NCBI GenBank assembly: GCA_007674295.1
Contig: CM017459.1
Coordinates: forward strand, 80,395-144,394
Direction of reading: 5' to 3'
From: Antonospora locustae
Lineage: Eukaryota > Microsporidia
Length of the DNA: 64,000 bases
Part shown: positions 28,253 through 37,333 of the stretch, in pieces
Numbering within the stretch: the first letter of the stretch is position 1
Layout: each line of letters opens with the position of its first letter
Position numbers and translations under genes: made by a program
Notes under the pieces: generated by a model
Told to the model about the DNA's origin: nothing
Database searches by the model: none
Seen by the model: the letters and a program-made list of their open reading frames with translations, nothing else

Positions 28253-28540
28253 TTAATCGGACTCATCGCTAGGCTCATCGCTAGAGTTGTCAAGATCGTC
28301 ATTGCTGCTGTATGAAGATGATTCTGCGCTCGACGACAGCCCTTCGTCGTCGTCCGAATAGTCGTCTTTGTCCTCCTCTTCGGTCGATGTCTCCAAAGTG
28401 ACTGTGTCATCATCATCATCGTAGTCGTCGCTACTATTGCTTGTGCTTGATACCTCGTCGCGAACGTCTTTGTAGTGCTCTTCTTCAACAGTCTTCTTTC
28501 CGAGCTTTTCCTGCTTTGTCTTAGAATTCTCGTCGGTCAT
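28253..28540 (-). CDS. Small highly acidic Ser/Asp-rich protein, 95 aa
   Basis: From residue 25 onward the protein is nearly all Asp, Glu and Ser (for example SSDDYDDDDD, DDYSDDDEG), so it is disordered and strongly negative. The first 25 residues are Lys/Glu-rich. CCCC at 28543-28546 stands two bases before the ATG, a good sign that it is a true gene. Such proteins often act as histone or ribosomal-protein chaperones, but that is a guess from composition. Confidence 0.7.
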   Translation of the reverse strand: MTDENSKTKQEKLGKKTVEEEHYKDVRDEVSSTSNSSDDYDDDDDTVTLETSTEEEDKDDYSDDDEGLSSSAESSSYSSNDDLDNSSDEPSDESD

Positions 28541-28563
28541 TAGGGGATAAAAAAATCAAAATT

Positions 28564-28761
28564 TTATTTCTGCTTTTTTCTAGTAATTACAGCAAATAGC
28601 AATGCAGGACAACAACACGCAGGAGGCCAGAAGAGCACGTGAGTGCCAAAAAGTGTCTTCGTTTTTTGCATGATGTGATGCACATTTTGGACATAGAATG
28701 TACCTGGCTTCCTCCTATACACTGTGTTGAAAAGCCGATTCTCGGCGTTCGTGAAATGCAT
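28564..28761 (-). CDS. Possible small tail-anchored protein, 65 aa
   Basis: An ATG frame just upstream (23 bp) of the acidic small gene, same strand. The C-terminal 30 residues contain one hydrophobic, Cys/Pro-rich segment (LFWPPACCCPALLFAVI) followed by a basic tail (TRKKQK), which would fit a tail anchor. There is no CCC motif and no recognised family. A non-ATG extension upstream exists. Weak call. Confidence 0.25.
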   Translation of the reverse strand: MHFTNAENRLFNTVYRRKPGTFYVQNVHHIMQKTKTLFGTHVLFWPPACCCPALLFAVITRKKQK

Positions 28762-29008
28762 CAATTTTGGTGAATCCACATGCAAATCACTTTTCTTGTA
28801 TACAACACTTATTTGTTGCCAAAAAGATGTATCACCGAGCCACAGGCACAAGATCTTCAGGAAGGACGACGTTTTATATAAGGAGTAGTTTTTTGTACCG
28901 CAGCGTGAGCACTACTTATGCACCATGCTTGATCAAAATTGCGCTCTCCTAAGCCGTGCAGTCAGATAGACAGACAACACAACTGATCAAAGAATAACAA
29001 AAATTTTA

Positions 29009-29013
29009 CCCCC
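29009..29013 (+). promoter_or_regulatory. CCCCC start-proximal motif of the P5A ATPase
   Basis: Three bases before the ATG at 29017, preceded by an AAATTTT string (29001-29007), which resembles the AT-rich companion element reported for microsporidian promoters. Confidence 0.65.
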
Positions 29014-29016
29014 AGA

Positions 29017-32000
29017 ATGTTCTACAAACATCGCAATTTGATGCTAAGAGGCTATCTGTATCCGGTATATCTGCTGCCTGCAGTTGCATATGTGTACGGA
29101 GTATGTCACCCAGTATTCCTGTTTATCTTGTTGACGTCGGTGCTTCTATTTCTGTCCACGTTCTGGTCATACAGAGCATACATTGTCCTGAGTTTGAAGA
29201 AGACAAAGCAGCTTCCAACGCTTATTCTGTATGGAAGAAAGCTATGCACGATAAAAAACTCTGCCTTTTACTTTCAAAGAGAAAAGTATGTCATCGATGA
29301 CTACAAGGTTGAGAAAGTGGCTGTAGATACGGGAAAGACGTTTCACTTCTTCAACACACACAAACCGATAATACCAGAGCGCCTATACAAGCACTTTGAC
29401 AAGAACGAGTTCAAAATAAGTCCACCCAGCTTCATCAAACTGCTTGGCGAGCACATGGTGGCACCTTTCTTTGTGTTTCAGATTTTCTGTGGCATTCTCT
29501 GGTGCCTGGACGAGTACATATACCATGCACTGATCACACTGATTATGCTTGTGCTCTTTGAGATGGGCGTGGTTTATCAGCGCATCATTACGATGAAGGA
29601 GTTTCGACAAATGAATCTAAGACCAACGGAGATAAAGCTCCTCAAAAGACCCATAGCTAAGCATGTTCAGAGAAGCGGTGAAAGTAACGGCAAAAAGACA
29701 CAAGTAAGTGTGAGCGATACAGCGCCTTACACCATTAGCTCAAGGGATCTTGTTCCTGGTGACATTATAGAGATCGAAAGCTCTGGAATACAGGTACCCT
29801 GCGACTTAGTTCTGCTGAAGGGAACCTGTGCGGTGAACGAGGCAATGCTTACTGGAGAGTCCATTCCGTTCACCAAGGAGGACATATCAGAGAGAAACGG
29901 AAATGAGGTGCTGTGTTACAAAGCTGATAAGAGGCACATACTGTTTGGCGGGACCGAGATTGTGAAGACAGATGGCCTGACGTGCTATGTTCTGCAAACC
30001 GGTTTCAGCACTCAACAAGGAGAGCTTATCCGGAAGATGATGTGCAGCGAGAACGTTGTTACTGCAAACAACTGGGAGGCGTTTCTGTTCATACTCTTTC
30101 TCCTCTTTTTCGCAGTTCTAGCATCTATCTACTCATATTTGAACAGTGTGAGGCTGGGAAAGTCATCTTACAAAATAATGCTAGAGATTATTCTGATACT
30201 AACCAACGTAGTTCCTCCTGAGCTTCCTATGGAACTTACAATTGCTGTGAATGCATCTCTCCAGAGTCTGATGCGAATAGGAATATTCTGCCTGGAACCC
30301 TTTCGAATACCAATTGCAGGAAAGGTTGATGTATGCTGCTTTGATAAGACAGGAACGCTTACAGAAAGCACACTGACTGTTGCACGAATAGTCACAAGCG
30401 GAGATTCATTGTCCGAAAACGCAGTGTGCAGCGACGACAAAGAGGCGTCAAGCAGCTTTTTTGCAAGAATAGAGAACCCGCGAGGCGCACAGCCCGACAA
30501 GGTTGCACGGGTTATTGGTGTATGTCACTCTCTGATAAAAATTAGAAACACCATGAGTGGCGACTCACTAGAGGCTAGTGCGTTTCGATACAAGAAAATA
30601 GAGCTGATTGACGACAATACCGCCAGACACGGAACAGAGACGTTCAAGACAATCAAGAGATACAGCTTCAGCAGCTCGCTAAGAAGGATGACATGTGTAG
30701 GTGAATTGAACTCAAGGCGGTTTGTTGCCATGAAGGGCGCTCCCGAGGTTGTAAGGCACTATCTGAAAAACATTCCGGAAAGCTATAGCGAGTACGAAGT
30801 GTTCGCAAGATCAGGGTTCAGGGTGTTGGCCTTGGCCTACAAGGACCTAAACACCAAAATATTCATTAGAGACGAGATCGAAAAGGAGTTGACGTTTGTA
30901 GGGTTCATCCTCTACGAATGCAAGATGAAGCTTGATGCGTTGACCACTGTGAGAGAGCTTACTGGCTCAAACCATAAGGTTGTCATGATAACAGGTGACA
31001 ATCTTCTAACTGCACAGTGCGTAGCAAGCAAGCTAGGACTAACCGGAGAAGGGGTAGAAGGCGAAGGCATTGACTTGCTTCTGAAGGAGGACAGCGAGGC
31101 CTCTGACTCCTGCGTGAAGAGCAGGGCTAAGGATGCACAAAAGAAAAAGGGCACCGCAAATGATACTCGCACTAACGACCACATTAGCAGATTTTGGCAG
31201 GTCAGTGTGTTTGCAAGAGCAGACCCAAAACAGAAAGAGATGATCATTGAACGATACAAGGTAAAGGGATTCATTACACTCATGTGTGGAGACGGGACGA
31301 ACGATGTGGGTGCTCTGAAGGCTGCACACATCGGTGTGGCAATCGTGGACGGAAACTTCAGAGCAAGCGTAAATAAGGTAGAGGACATGAAAATCAAGAT
31401 GGGCGATGCGAGTGTTGCTGCGCCCTTCACTGTGAAAACAGGAAATCTGCACTCTGTATTGGATATTATCAGGCAGGGGAGGTCTGCTTTAGTCACTACA
31501 ATCCAGATGTACAAGATACTTGCTCTGAACAGCCTCATCACTGCATTCTCGCTGAGTGTCCTCGACGCGATGGGTGTCAGGTTTAGCGATGTGCAGATGA
31601 CTGTGTCTGGAATTCTTCTTGCGTTTTCATTCATGTTTTTGACAACCTCAAAGCCCCAGCGCAAAATAAGCAAGAACAGGCCACTTGCGAACATATTCAA
31701 CTTATACACAATTGTGTCCATTCTGTTGCAGACGTTGGTGCACATATGCACCTACTACCTTGTCATAGGTATCGTAAATGCAAGGGAGGTAACTGTCTAT
31801 AGTGAGAAATTCGTTCCATCGCTTATGAACTCGGTGTTGTTTCTTGTCGCATCGCAGCAGCAGGTTTCCACATTCATAATCAACTACATTGGAAGGCCAT
31901 TTCGAGAGTCGATGCTCGAGAACAAACCCCTGACTATATGTATGACAGGTTTGTGCTTCTTCATTGCCATGCTAGTGTTCCAGACAAAAGAAGACTTCGT

Positions 32001-32124
32001 CAGAACAATGGAAATCGTGTCTTTTGACAGAGAAATGAAGCTCAGAATATGCAAGATCATGGGAACTAACTTTTTTGCATGTCTCGCGGTTGAAAGGTTG
32101 TGCTTTTATCTGTTCATGCTTTAA
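29017..32124 (+). CDS. SPF1: P5A-type ATPase (Spf1/ATP13A1), ER membrane
   Basis: P5A ATPases act in the ER as helix dislocases that remove wrongly inserted membrane proteins. The P5A-specific M4 motif PPELPMELTIAVN is at about residue 400. The phosphorylation loop CCFDKTGTLT has Asp443. TGES lies in the actuator domain and the hinge GDGTNDVGALK is near residue 757. About ten membrane segments are visible, including two extra at the N-terminus (YLYPVYLLPAVAYVYG). 1035 residues, slightly shorter than yeast Spf1 (1215). The ATG follows CCCCC (29009-29013). Confidence 0.95.
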   Translation: MFYKHRNLMLRGYLYPVYLLPAVAYVYGVCHPVFLFILLTSVLLFLSTFWSYRAYIVLSLKKTKQLPTLILYGRKLCTIKNSAFYFQREKYVIDDYKVEKVAVDTGKTFHFFNTHKPIIPERLYKHFDKNEFKISPPSFIKLLGEHMVAPFFVFQIFCGILWCLDEYIYHALITLIMLVLFEMGVVYQRIITMKEFRQMNLRPTEIKLLKRPIAKHVQRSGESNGKKTQVSVSDTAPYTISSRDLVPGDIIEIESSGIQVPCDLVLLKGTCAVNEAMLTGESIPFTKEDISERNGNEVLCYKADKRHILFGGTEIVKTDGLTCYVLQTGFSTQQGELIRKMMCSENVVTANNWEAFLFILFLLFFAVLASIYSYLNSVRLGKSSYKIMLEIILILTNVVPPELPMELTIAVNASLQSLMRIGIFCLEPFRIPIAGKVDVCCFDKTGTLTESTLTVARIVTSGDSLSENAVCSDDKEASSSFFARIENPRGAQPDKVARVIGVCHSLIKIRNTMSGDSLEASAFRYKKIELIDDNTARHGTETFKTIKRYSFSSSLRRMTCVGELNSRRFVAMKGAPEVVRHYLKNIPESYSEYEVFARSGFRVLALAYKDLNTKIFIRDEIEKELTFVGFILYECKMKLDALTTVRELTGSNHKVVMITGDNLLTAQCVASKLGLTGEGVEGEGIDLLLKEDSEASDSCVKSRAKDAQKKKGTANDTRTNDHISRFWQVSVFARADPKQKEMIIERYKVKGFITLMCGDGTNDVGALKAAHIGVAIVDGNFRASVNKVEDMKIKMGDASVAAPFTVKTGNLHSVLDIIRQGRSALVTTIQMYKILALNSLITAFSLSVLDAMGVRFSDVQMTVSGILLAFSFMFLTTSKPQRKISKNRPLANIFNLYTIVSILLQTLVHICTYYLVIGIVNAREVTVYSEKFVPSLMNSVLFLVASQQQVSTFIINYIGRPFRESMLENKPLTICMTGLCFFIAMLVFQTKEDFVRTMEIVSFDREMKLRICKIMGTNFFACLAVERLCFYLFML

Positions 32125-32387
32125 TACAAGCAAGAGTAAGTTACTTTATCGAAGGTTATCGAAAATAGGTTTCTCTTAGACACTAGCACAAGGCTTGGTA
32201 TAGGCACCTCGCATATGATGTGAATTTGAGCTAGAGATGGGCCTTATGCAAAAGGTAAACGACAGCATAACACCATGTTATTGTACAAAATGTCCTGCTT
32301 GGTTAAATGCTCAAATCTATCTCTGCAGGTGGCTCATCACAACGTGTATATGTACCTATACAAAATTCTATTTTAAGTAAAACTAAT

Positions 32388-34163
32388 CTATTGCGTTTGC
32401 TGTTCTGTTTCGCTATTTTCCAGACCTAGCCTAAAGTACTTCTCGTCTTTAGTCTCATTCTTTTCCGCTTCTCTTTTTAGGTCGATAATACGTTTCAGTT
32501 TTGCTTTTCTCTCCTTTTCATTGGAGTCCTCGGACGACAGTTCTGTCCGTATTCCATGGTATGTGTTTTCTTTGCTGTGCTCGCCAGGATCTACTGACAT
32601 ATCGAAATAGTCATAGTCTCCACTGCCATCCATGCTCTTTTTTCTAATGTTGTGCTTTTCCTTAATATTCTTAGCATTACTGCTTTTTGTTCTTTTACCC
32701 TTTTTGTAGCTGAAGAGCATTCTGGCAAAGTTGTACGGATTTCTTTTGAGGTTAGTCAGAATCTTCTGGGACAACGTTTCGAGTATGTCCATTATGTGAA
32801 TACTAGCACTGCATGTGTGCTCTGATAGCATTATAGCGGCTGAACGCATCAGAAACAGATACGATATTTTGAAGAAAAGCCACTCTTTGTTATTTTGCAG
32901 CGTGTCCCTCAAGATATGCATGACCTTATAGAGCGTGCTGCTTTCAATCCAACACACATCGCCGGTGCATGGGGCATGCTCGGTGTATTCAAGAGACTGC
33001 ATGAGATACCTGACGCCATCCTCATTCATCTTGTGTATGGCCTCTGCACAGTCCATCACAATTTCCTTATGCAACTCATTTGCTGTGTAGAGCATATCAA
33101 TGCCATACAACTCAAACTCAGGGCTTGAAAACCTCTTTAGTACGTCTGGCCTGTACACTGCTTTGAACAAAAACCCTTTGTCAGGGCTGTTTGAGATTTC
33201 TTTGAGCATGTTCAGGTACCCCACTGCACCTGGAAGATCTTTCGCCTCCGAAAGGTATCCAACACCAAGGTAATTTAGGAGATGAAATGGTCTTTTTTCC
33301 CCGCCCTCAGAAGTGCTGCAGTCGCTGTAAAGAGTGTTCAGAGATATGCTGCACATTGGTAAGCTGCGCTGCAGCACTTCTGAGGCGATTTTTCTGTATA
33401 TATGTTCAATATGCTTGAATTTGGACACGAACTTCCTGTACTTCATCAGGATTCTTTTGTTCATCACAACCTCTGTGTCAAACTGCCTCCGGGTTATCTC
33501 CACCAGAAGCCCCTGCCTGCCTGACTTTATGCTTGTGTACTTGCTTTCTACCTGCAGGTACTTGGGTGCAACATTGTCCGTCAACATGGACAGAGAGCCT
33601 AGTTTGAAGTAGAAAATGGTATTGTAGAAGATCCAGACCTCCTTTGTGTTTATACAATTGATGAGATAGAAGTATCCTACGTCAAATAAAACATCCAAAA
33701 TATACGTGTTTTTGCCTTCCCTGATGAACGAGGTGAATAGCTCTACTATTTTTGGAAGGTCATTGTCCTTGTACTCTGTTATCATTGCATTCCCAATACA
33801 CTTTGTTCCAGCGAAAGGCTCGGTGTCCAGCACCACATTAAATCTCTCTGCCTTCGAATTGTAACTATCCTCCTTGCGACCGTAAACATTTTTAAGTATC
33901 CAGTAAACCCTTTCTGTGAAAAAAAAAGCGGTCTCTTTTCTAAAAAAGAATTCGTCCACACGGACATCGCACTGGTGAATTTTATGAAGAAGAGCCAGTG
34001 CAGAGCTAAAGTTTTCGAGAAGAATAATTGGAACATATCTCATGAGCCCGCACTCAAGTGCCAAAGACGCATTGTTTTCGTTCACCATGTGCGTTACCTC
34101 GGCAATGTTATTCGGCAGTTTATGCACAAGAGAAAACAGAAGTGCATTTGCATCATCATCCAT
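32388..34163 (-). CDS. Hypothetical helical protein, 591 aa
   Basis: Not recognised. Long, mostly helical and soluble. Repeated Leu/Ile-rich amphipathic helices run to about residue 480, followed by a polar, Lys/Glu-rich tail (KERKAKLKRIIDLKREAEKNE) that is probably coiled or disordered. The start is firm: CCC (34164-34166) touches the ATG. Codon pattern is like its neighbours. It is convergent with the P5A ATPase gene, with a 263 bp gap between them. Confidence 0.8.
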   Translation of the reverse strand: MDDDANALLFSLVHKLPNNIAEVTHMVNENNASLALECGLMRYVPIILLENFSSALALLHKIHQCDVRVDEFFFRKETAFFFTERVYWILKNVYGRKEDSYNSKAERFNVVLDTEPFAGTKCIGNAMITEYKDNDLPKIVELFTSFIREGKNTYILDVLFDVGYFYLINCINTKEVWIFYNTIFYFKLGSLSMLTDNVAPKYLQVESKYTSIKSGRQGLLVEITRRQFDTEVVMNKRILMKYRKFVSKFKHIEHIYRKIASEVLQRSLPMCSISLNTLYSDCSTSEGGEKRPFHLLNYLGVGYLSEAKDLPGAVGYLNMLKEISNSPDKGFLFKAVYRPDVLKRFSSPEFELYGIDMLYTANELHKEIVMDCAEAIHKMNEDGVRYLMQSLEYTEHAPCTGDVCWIESSTLYKVMHILRDTLQNNKEWLFFKISYLFLMRSAAIMLSEHTCSASIHIMDILETLSQKILTNLKRNPYNFARMLFSYKKGKRTKSSNAKNIKEKHNIRKKSMDGSGDYDYFDMSVDPGEHSKENTYHGIRTELSSEDSNEKERKAKLKRIIDLKREAEKNETKDEKYFRLGLENSETEQQTQ

Positions 34164-34277
34164 GGGTATGTGTTTTTTGGTAGTATGCAGCCATTGCTAC
34201 ATAAGTGTGCAGAAGAAGTGAAATATGGAGCACAGCGAATGCACAGTGCATGATGGACTTCCATGTAGCTGCGATGT

Positions 34278-34757
34278 TTATTGCAGATACAGTCTCATGT
34301 CATATGCATCCTCAACGGGAGAGGCGTAATAATGAAACACAGTTCTGTGGACTACATATCCAAGATGGTGATAGAATCGTATTGCCTTTTCGTTGCTTAC
34401 TCTGACAAACAGGTCAATGAACTTCGCACCGTTTTGGAGGCCGTTCTCCCTGAGAATGTTCATTAGTTGCGCACCAAATCCCAATCTTCTGTACTGCGGA
34501 GCCACGGTTAGCGCCGTAACATGCGCATGGAAGTCTGTGGCTGTCTCGTGCTTGCCTATTAGATACGCAAGCACGGCCCTTGAGTAGAGAAACTGAGACT
34601 CGATAGTACTGACAGAGCACACCTTGTAGCAGTCGTCTGAATGGTGGAGAAGATAGTGCAGATAGTATTCAAACGCGTAGTTCTCCGTTGTGCTGTCCAG
34701 ATTTGCCAGGTCAAGTGCGAATATGTCGCTAGGGTAGAAAGGCTCTATAGAGTACAT
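34278..34757 (-). CDS. NAT3: NatB N-terminal acetyltransferase catalytic subunit (Naa20/Nat3)
   Basis: GNAT enzyme that acetylates protein N-termini starting with Met-Asp/Glu/Asn/Gln, on the ribosome with Naa25. Matches include the N-terminal LDSTTENYAFEYYLHYL, the acetyl-CoA site VTALTVAPQYRRLGFGAQLM, and FIDLFVRVSNEKAIRFYHHL, then YYASPVEDAYDMR near the end, as in human NAA20. 159 residues, near the normal 178-195. CCCC (34762-34765) lies upstream of the ATG. No clear NatB auxiliary subunit is seen in the window. Confidence 0.96.
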   Translation of the reverse strand: MYSIEPFYPSDIFALDLANLDSTTENYAFEYYLHYLLHHSDDCYKVCSVSTIESQFLYSRAVLAYLIGKHETATDFHAHVTALTVAPQYRRLGFGAQLMNILRENGLQNGAKFIDLFVRVSNEKAIRFYHHLGYVVHRTVFHYYASPVEDAYDMRLYLQ

Positions 34758-34808
34758 TGATGGGGTAAAAATGAGATTGCATAAAAGATGTGGAGGGAAA
34801 GCAGACCC

Positions 34809-35741
34809 ATGTCGAAGACATTGTCAGAAAAACACCGACCAGAAACATTTAAAGAAATTGTAGGAAACGACGTAGTGATACGCGCCATAGAAGCACTGGT
34901 GCTCAAGGGAGAGATGCCGCACATGCTTTTTTATGGGCCACCGGGCACAGGGAAGACCACGACCATCCGTGTGATAGCTAGGCAACTGTACAAGTCGCCC
35001 CACATGCATGTTCTGGAGCTCAATGCGTCGGACGACCGAGGCATACAAGTTGTAAGGGAGAGAATAAAGAGCTTTGCGTCGACCGCAATGTCCCAACAGC
35101 TCAAGCTTGTTGTCCTTGACGAAGCAGATTCAATGAGCAGAGACGCACAGAACGCGCTAAGGAGAATAATCGAGGACTTCAGTACAAACACAAGGTTTTG
35201 CTTCATAGCAAACTATGCAAGCAAGATCATTCCTGCGATTCTCTCGCGCTGCTGCAAGTTTCGGTTTGGGCCTGTTACGAGCAAAATAGAGGAAAGACTT
35301 CTTGCAATATGCAAGGAAGAGAAGATTAAGGTAGATGAGGAGGGCCTGAGGGCTCTTGTAGACCTTGCTGACGGGGACATGCGAATGCTCATGAACAACC
35401 TGGAGGGTGTGTGCTCGTCATTTGGCACTATCAACAAGGAAAATGTTTTAAGCTTTAGCGGTGCTGTGAATGACGGAGTGTACGAAAGCCTATTCGAGGC
35501 TCTGTGCAAAAAAGGGTTTGACGAGCTGGTCGAGGAGATAGACAGAATAATCAGCAGCTGCATGGTGGATTGCGAGAGCATTCTGAAGAATGTGAGCGTA
35601 TGTGTCAGAAAGAGCACAATGCACAACAAGATGCAGATTCTCAAGTGTCTGGGCGACATCGAGTACCGACTTGGGATAGGTTGTTCTCAGTTCGTGCAGT
35701 CCAGGGGTATTGTAGGAATCTTTGTGAAGTACCGCGAGTAG
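34809..35741 (+). CDS. Replication factor C small subunit (Rfc3/RFC5-like clamp loader)
   Basis: AAA+ subunit that loads PCNA. Order of motifs: RFC box II (EKHRPETFKEIVGN), Walker A GPPGTGKT, box IV NASDDRGI, Walker B LDEADSM, sensor 1 CFIANYASKIIPAILSRC with the SRC motif, and sensor 2 GDMRMLMNNLEG. NYA.KIIPAI.SRC.RFRFGP is the form seen in yeast Rfc3/human RFC5. 310 residues. Start at 34809 after CCC (34806-34808); an ATG seven codons earlier lacks the motif. Confidence 0.94.
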   Translation: MSKTLSEKHRPETFKEIVGNDVVIRAIEALVLKGEMPHMLFYGPPGTGKTTTIRVIARQLYKSPHMHVLELNASDDRGIQVVRERIKSFASTAMSQQLKLVVLDEADSMSRDAQNALRRIIEDFSTNTRFCFIANYASKIIPAILSRCCKFRFGPVTSKIEERLLAICKEEKIKVDEEGLRALVDLADGDMRMLMNNLEGVCSSFGTINKENVLSFSGAVNDGVYESLFEALCKKGFDELVEEIDRIISSCMVDCESILKNVSVCVRKSTMHNKMQILKCLGDIEYRLGIGCSQFVQSRGIVGIFVKYRE

Positions 35742-35890
35742 AGCCCTATGTTTGTTGCCGCACATGGTGCAATGCCCCTGAAAAGCTGTTTTAGCCATGG
35801 CAGAAAACAGCAGAAATTGCGCATGCTCAATTTGACACAAGGTGCCTTTTCCAAAAGTGAAAGTTTCAAGTGCAGAACAACAAACAAAAG

Positions 35891-36997
35891 ATGGAAGAGA
35901 AGGCGGACAAGGCCCGTGAAAAGCTCTGCAGCTTCAACATCGATAAGCTCAAGAGCATGAACATTGCCGAGTGCCAAAAGGAGGCAATAGAAAAAATGAT
36001 GTTTCTCAGTCAGGAACAGTTTGATGATCTGGTTGAGGACGTGTGCAACGAAATAGATATGAGAAGAAGAAACGAGACCACATATACGCCAAACCCGAGC
36101 TTTTCTGAGAAGCGAAATATGTCATGTAGAAAGCTGAGATGTCTGAACAACGAGAAGTTTTCTAACCTTGTGGTTGACGTTCTTCTAGTTCTGAACCACA
36201 GAATTCCCTCTGCAGAGCACGCCGGAGAAACGTGCGATATGCTGTCTGACTTGGAAAACATTCTGTTAAGTCTCAAACGCGGCAGGACCAGCGAAGAGCG
36301 GACGATCAGAGAGATAAAGCTCGCTGGCGACTTTCAGCAGAAGACAAAGATATTTATGAAGTACCTGAAGAGCGAATTCAAAAATAATCGCATGGAAACA
36401 GGTGTGATGGATGTAATGGAGGCGGAGATGAGGAGTTACTTCAGGGGACAGACAGAAGCACAGATGGGTTACATGCTTAAGACAGAGAACTTTCTTGAGT
36501 ATGCAGATAGGCTCAGCGAGGATGTGTCCGCACCTGAGTATGCATACCGCAGAAAGAACATAAAGGAGCTGGTTGATACACGGCCAGAGGGCTACAGACG
36601 GCTTGTAAAGGCGGAGATGTGCCGCATATTTGAGCTTCTTCTTGAGAAACACGATGCTGTAGAAACGGAAAATCCCTCTGCAGCCATGCATGAGGTCACT
36701 GTCGAGCTCATAAATGCACTGGAGAGTTTTGTAAGGGCCTTGAAGCTCGACACAAATGGAAGCAAGGTAGGCGAAGAGGGAATTAGAATGCTTGGCGCTT
36801 CAAGCAGCTTCTACAACAAGCTCAGAAGTACGAATATCGAGGTTGACGACGATATGTACAAAGCATACGAGAGCCAGCAACAGAACATAGAGAGTTCACT
36901 TTCAAATAGATCCACAGAGCATGGCCTTTTTAATGCGGTCATCGAGTTCACATACTTTTTGAAGGAGTTTCTAACGATTTTAAAGATTGACACATAG
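35891..36997 (+). CDS. Spa2-homology-domain (SHD/GIT) protein
   Basis: The N-terminal 110 residues hold two copies of the Spa2 homology repeat: one around residue 40 (LSQEQFDDLVEDVCNEIDMRR) and one around residue 90 (LNNEKFSNLVVDVLLVLNHR), matching the pattern (L).(e)F..L..DV..E..RR of fungal Spa2/Sph1 and animal GIT proteins. These proteins tether polarity, MAPK and formin components. The rest is helical. 368 residues, much shorter than yeast Spa2. No CCC tract is near the ATG at 35891; a non-ATG extension was ignored. Confidence 0.68.
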   Translation: MEEKADKAREKLCSFNIDKLKSMNIAECQKEAIEKMMFLSQEQFDDLVEDVCNEIDMRRRNETTYTPNPSFSEKRNMSCRKLRCLNNEKFSNLVVDVLLVLNHRIPSAEHAGETCDMLSDLENILLSLKRGRTSEERTIREIKLAGDFQQKTKIFMKYLKSEFKNNRMETGVMDVMEAEMRSYFRGQTEAQMGYMLKTENFLEYADRLSEDVSAPEYAYRRKNIKELVDTRPEGYRRLVKAEMCRIFELLLEKHDAVETENPSAAMHEVTVELINALESFVRALKLDTNGSKVGEEGIRMLGASSSFYNKLRSTNIEVDDDMYKAYESQQQNIESSLSNRSTEHGLFNAVIEFTYFLKEFLTILKIDT

Positions 36998-37081
36998 CTA
37001 GCAAAAGCAGCGGTACAGATTGCATATAATAAATCTATTAATATAATAGGCTCGCTTGCCTGCTGTTGCCGGGCATTTGGT

Positions 37082-37222
37082 TCATATTGATTTTTTCTGT
37101 GACCTCTTTGGTAAAAAGGCTGTGTCATCTACGTGCTGGATCCTCTGCATCCTTGCCTCAAGCTCCTTTTCCATCTGCACTATCTTCATTTTCAAGACCT
37201 TTCTGCAGAAAGGAAACTGCAT
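37082..37222 (-). CDS. Very small basic protein, 46 aa
   Basis: A 46-codon frame on the minus strand inside the gap between the SHD protein and Hsp90 genes. Its ATG (37222) follows CCC (minus strand, 37225-37227) two bases upstream, like the established genes here. The peptide is mostly one charged helix (KIVQMEKELEARMQRIQ) with a basic tail (LPKRSQKKSI). No family is recognised. The call depends on the promoter motif and on the gap being otherwise empty. Confidence 0.4.
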   Translation of the reverse strand: MQFPFCRKVLKMKIVQMEKELEARMQRIQHVDDTAFLPKRSQKKSI

Positions 37223-37333
37223 ATGGGCTGTGTTGCAACATGCAGATGATGTGTATCTACATCCTCACCCCTATCCGCCAATCAGATCGCATGAAAAAAT
37301 TAAGATTATAATAATGCATAAACAAAAAAGCCC

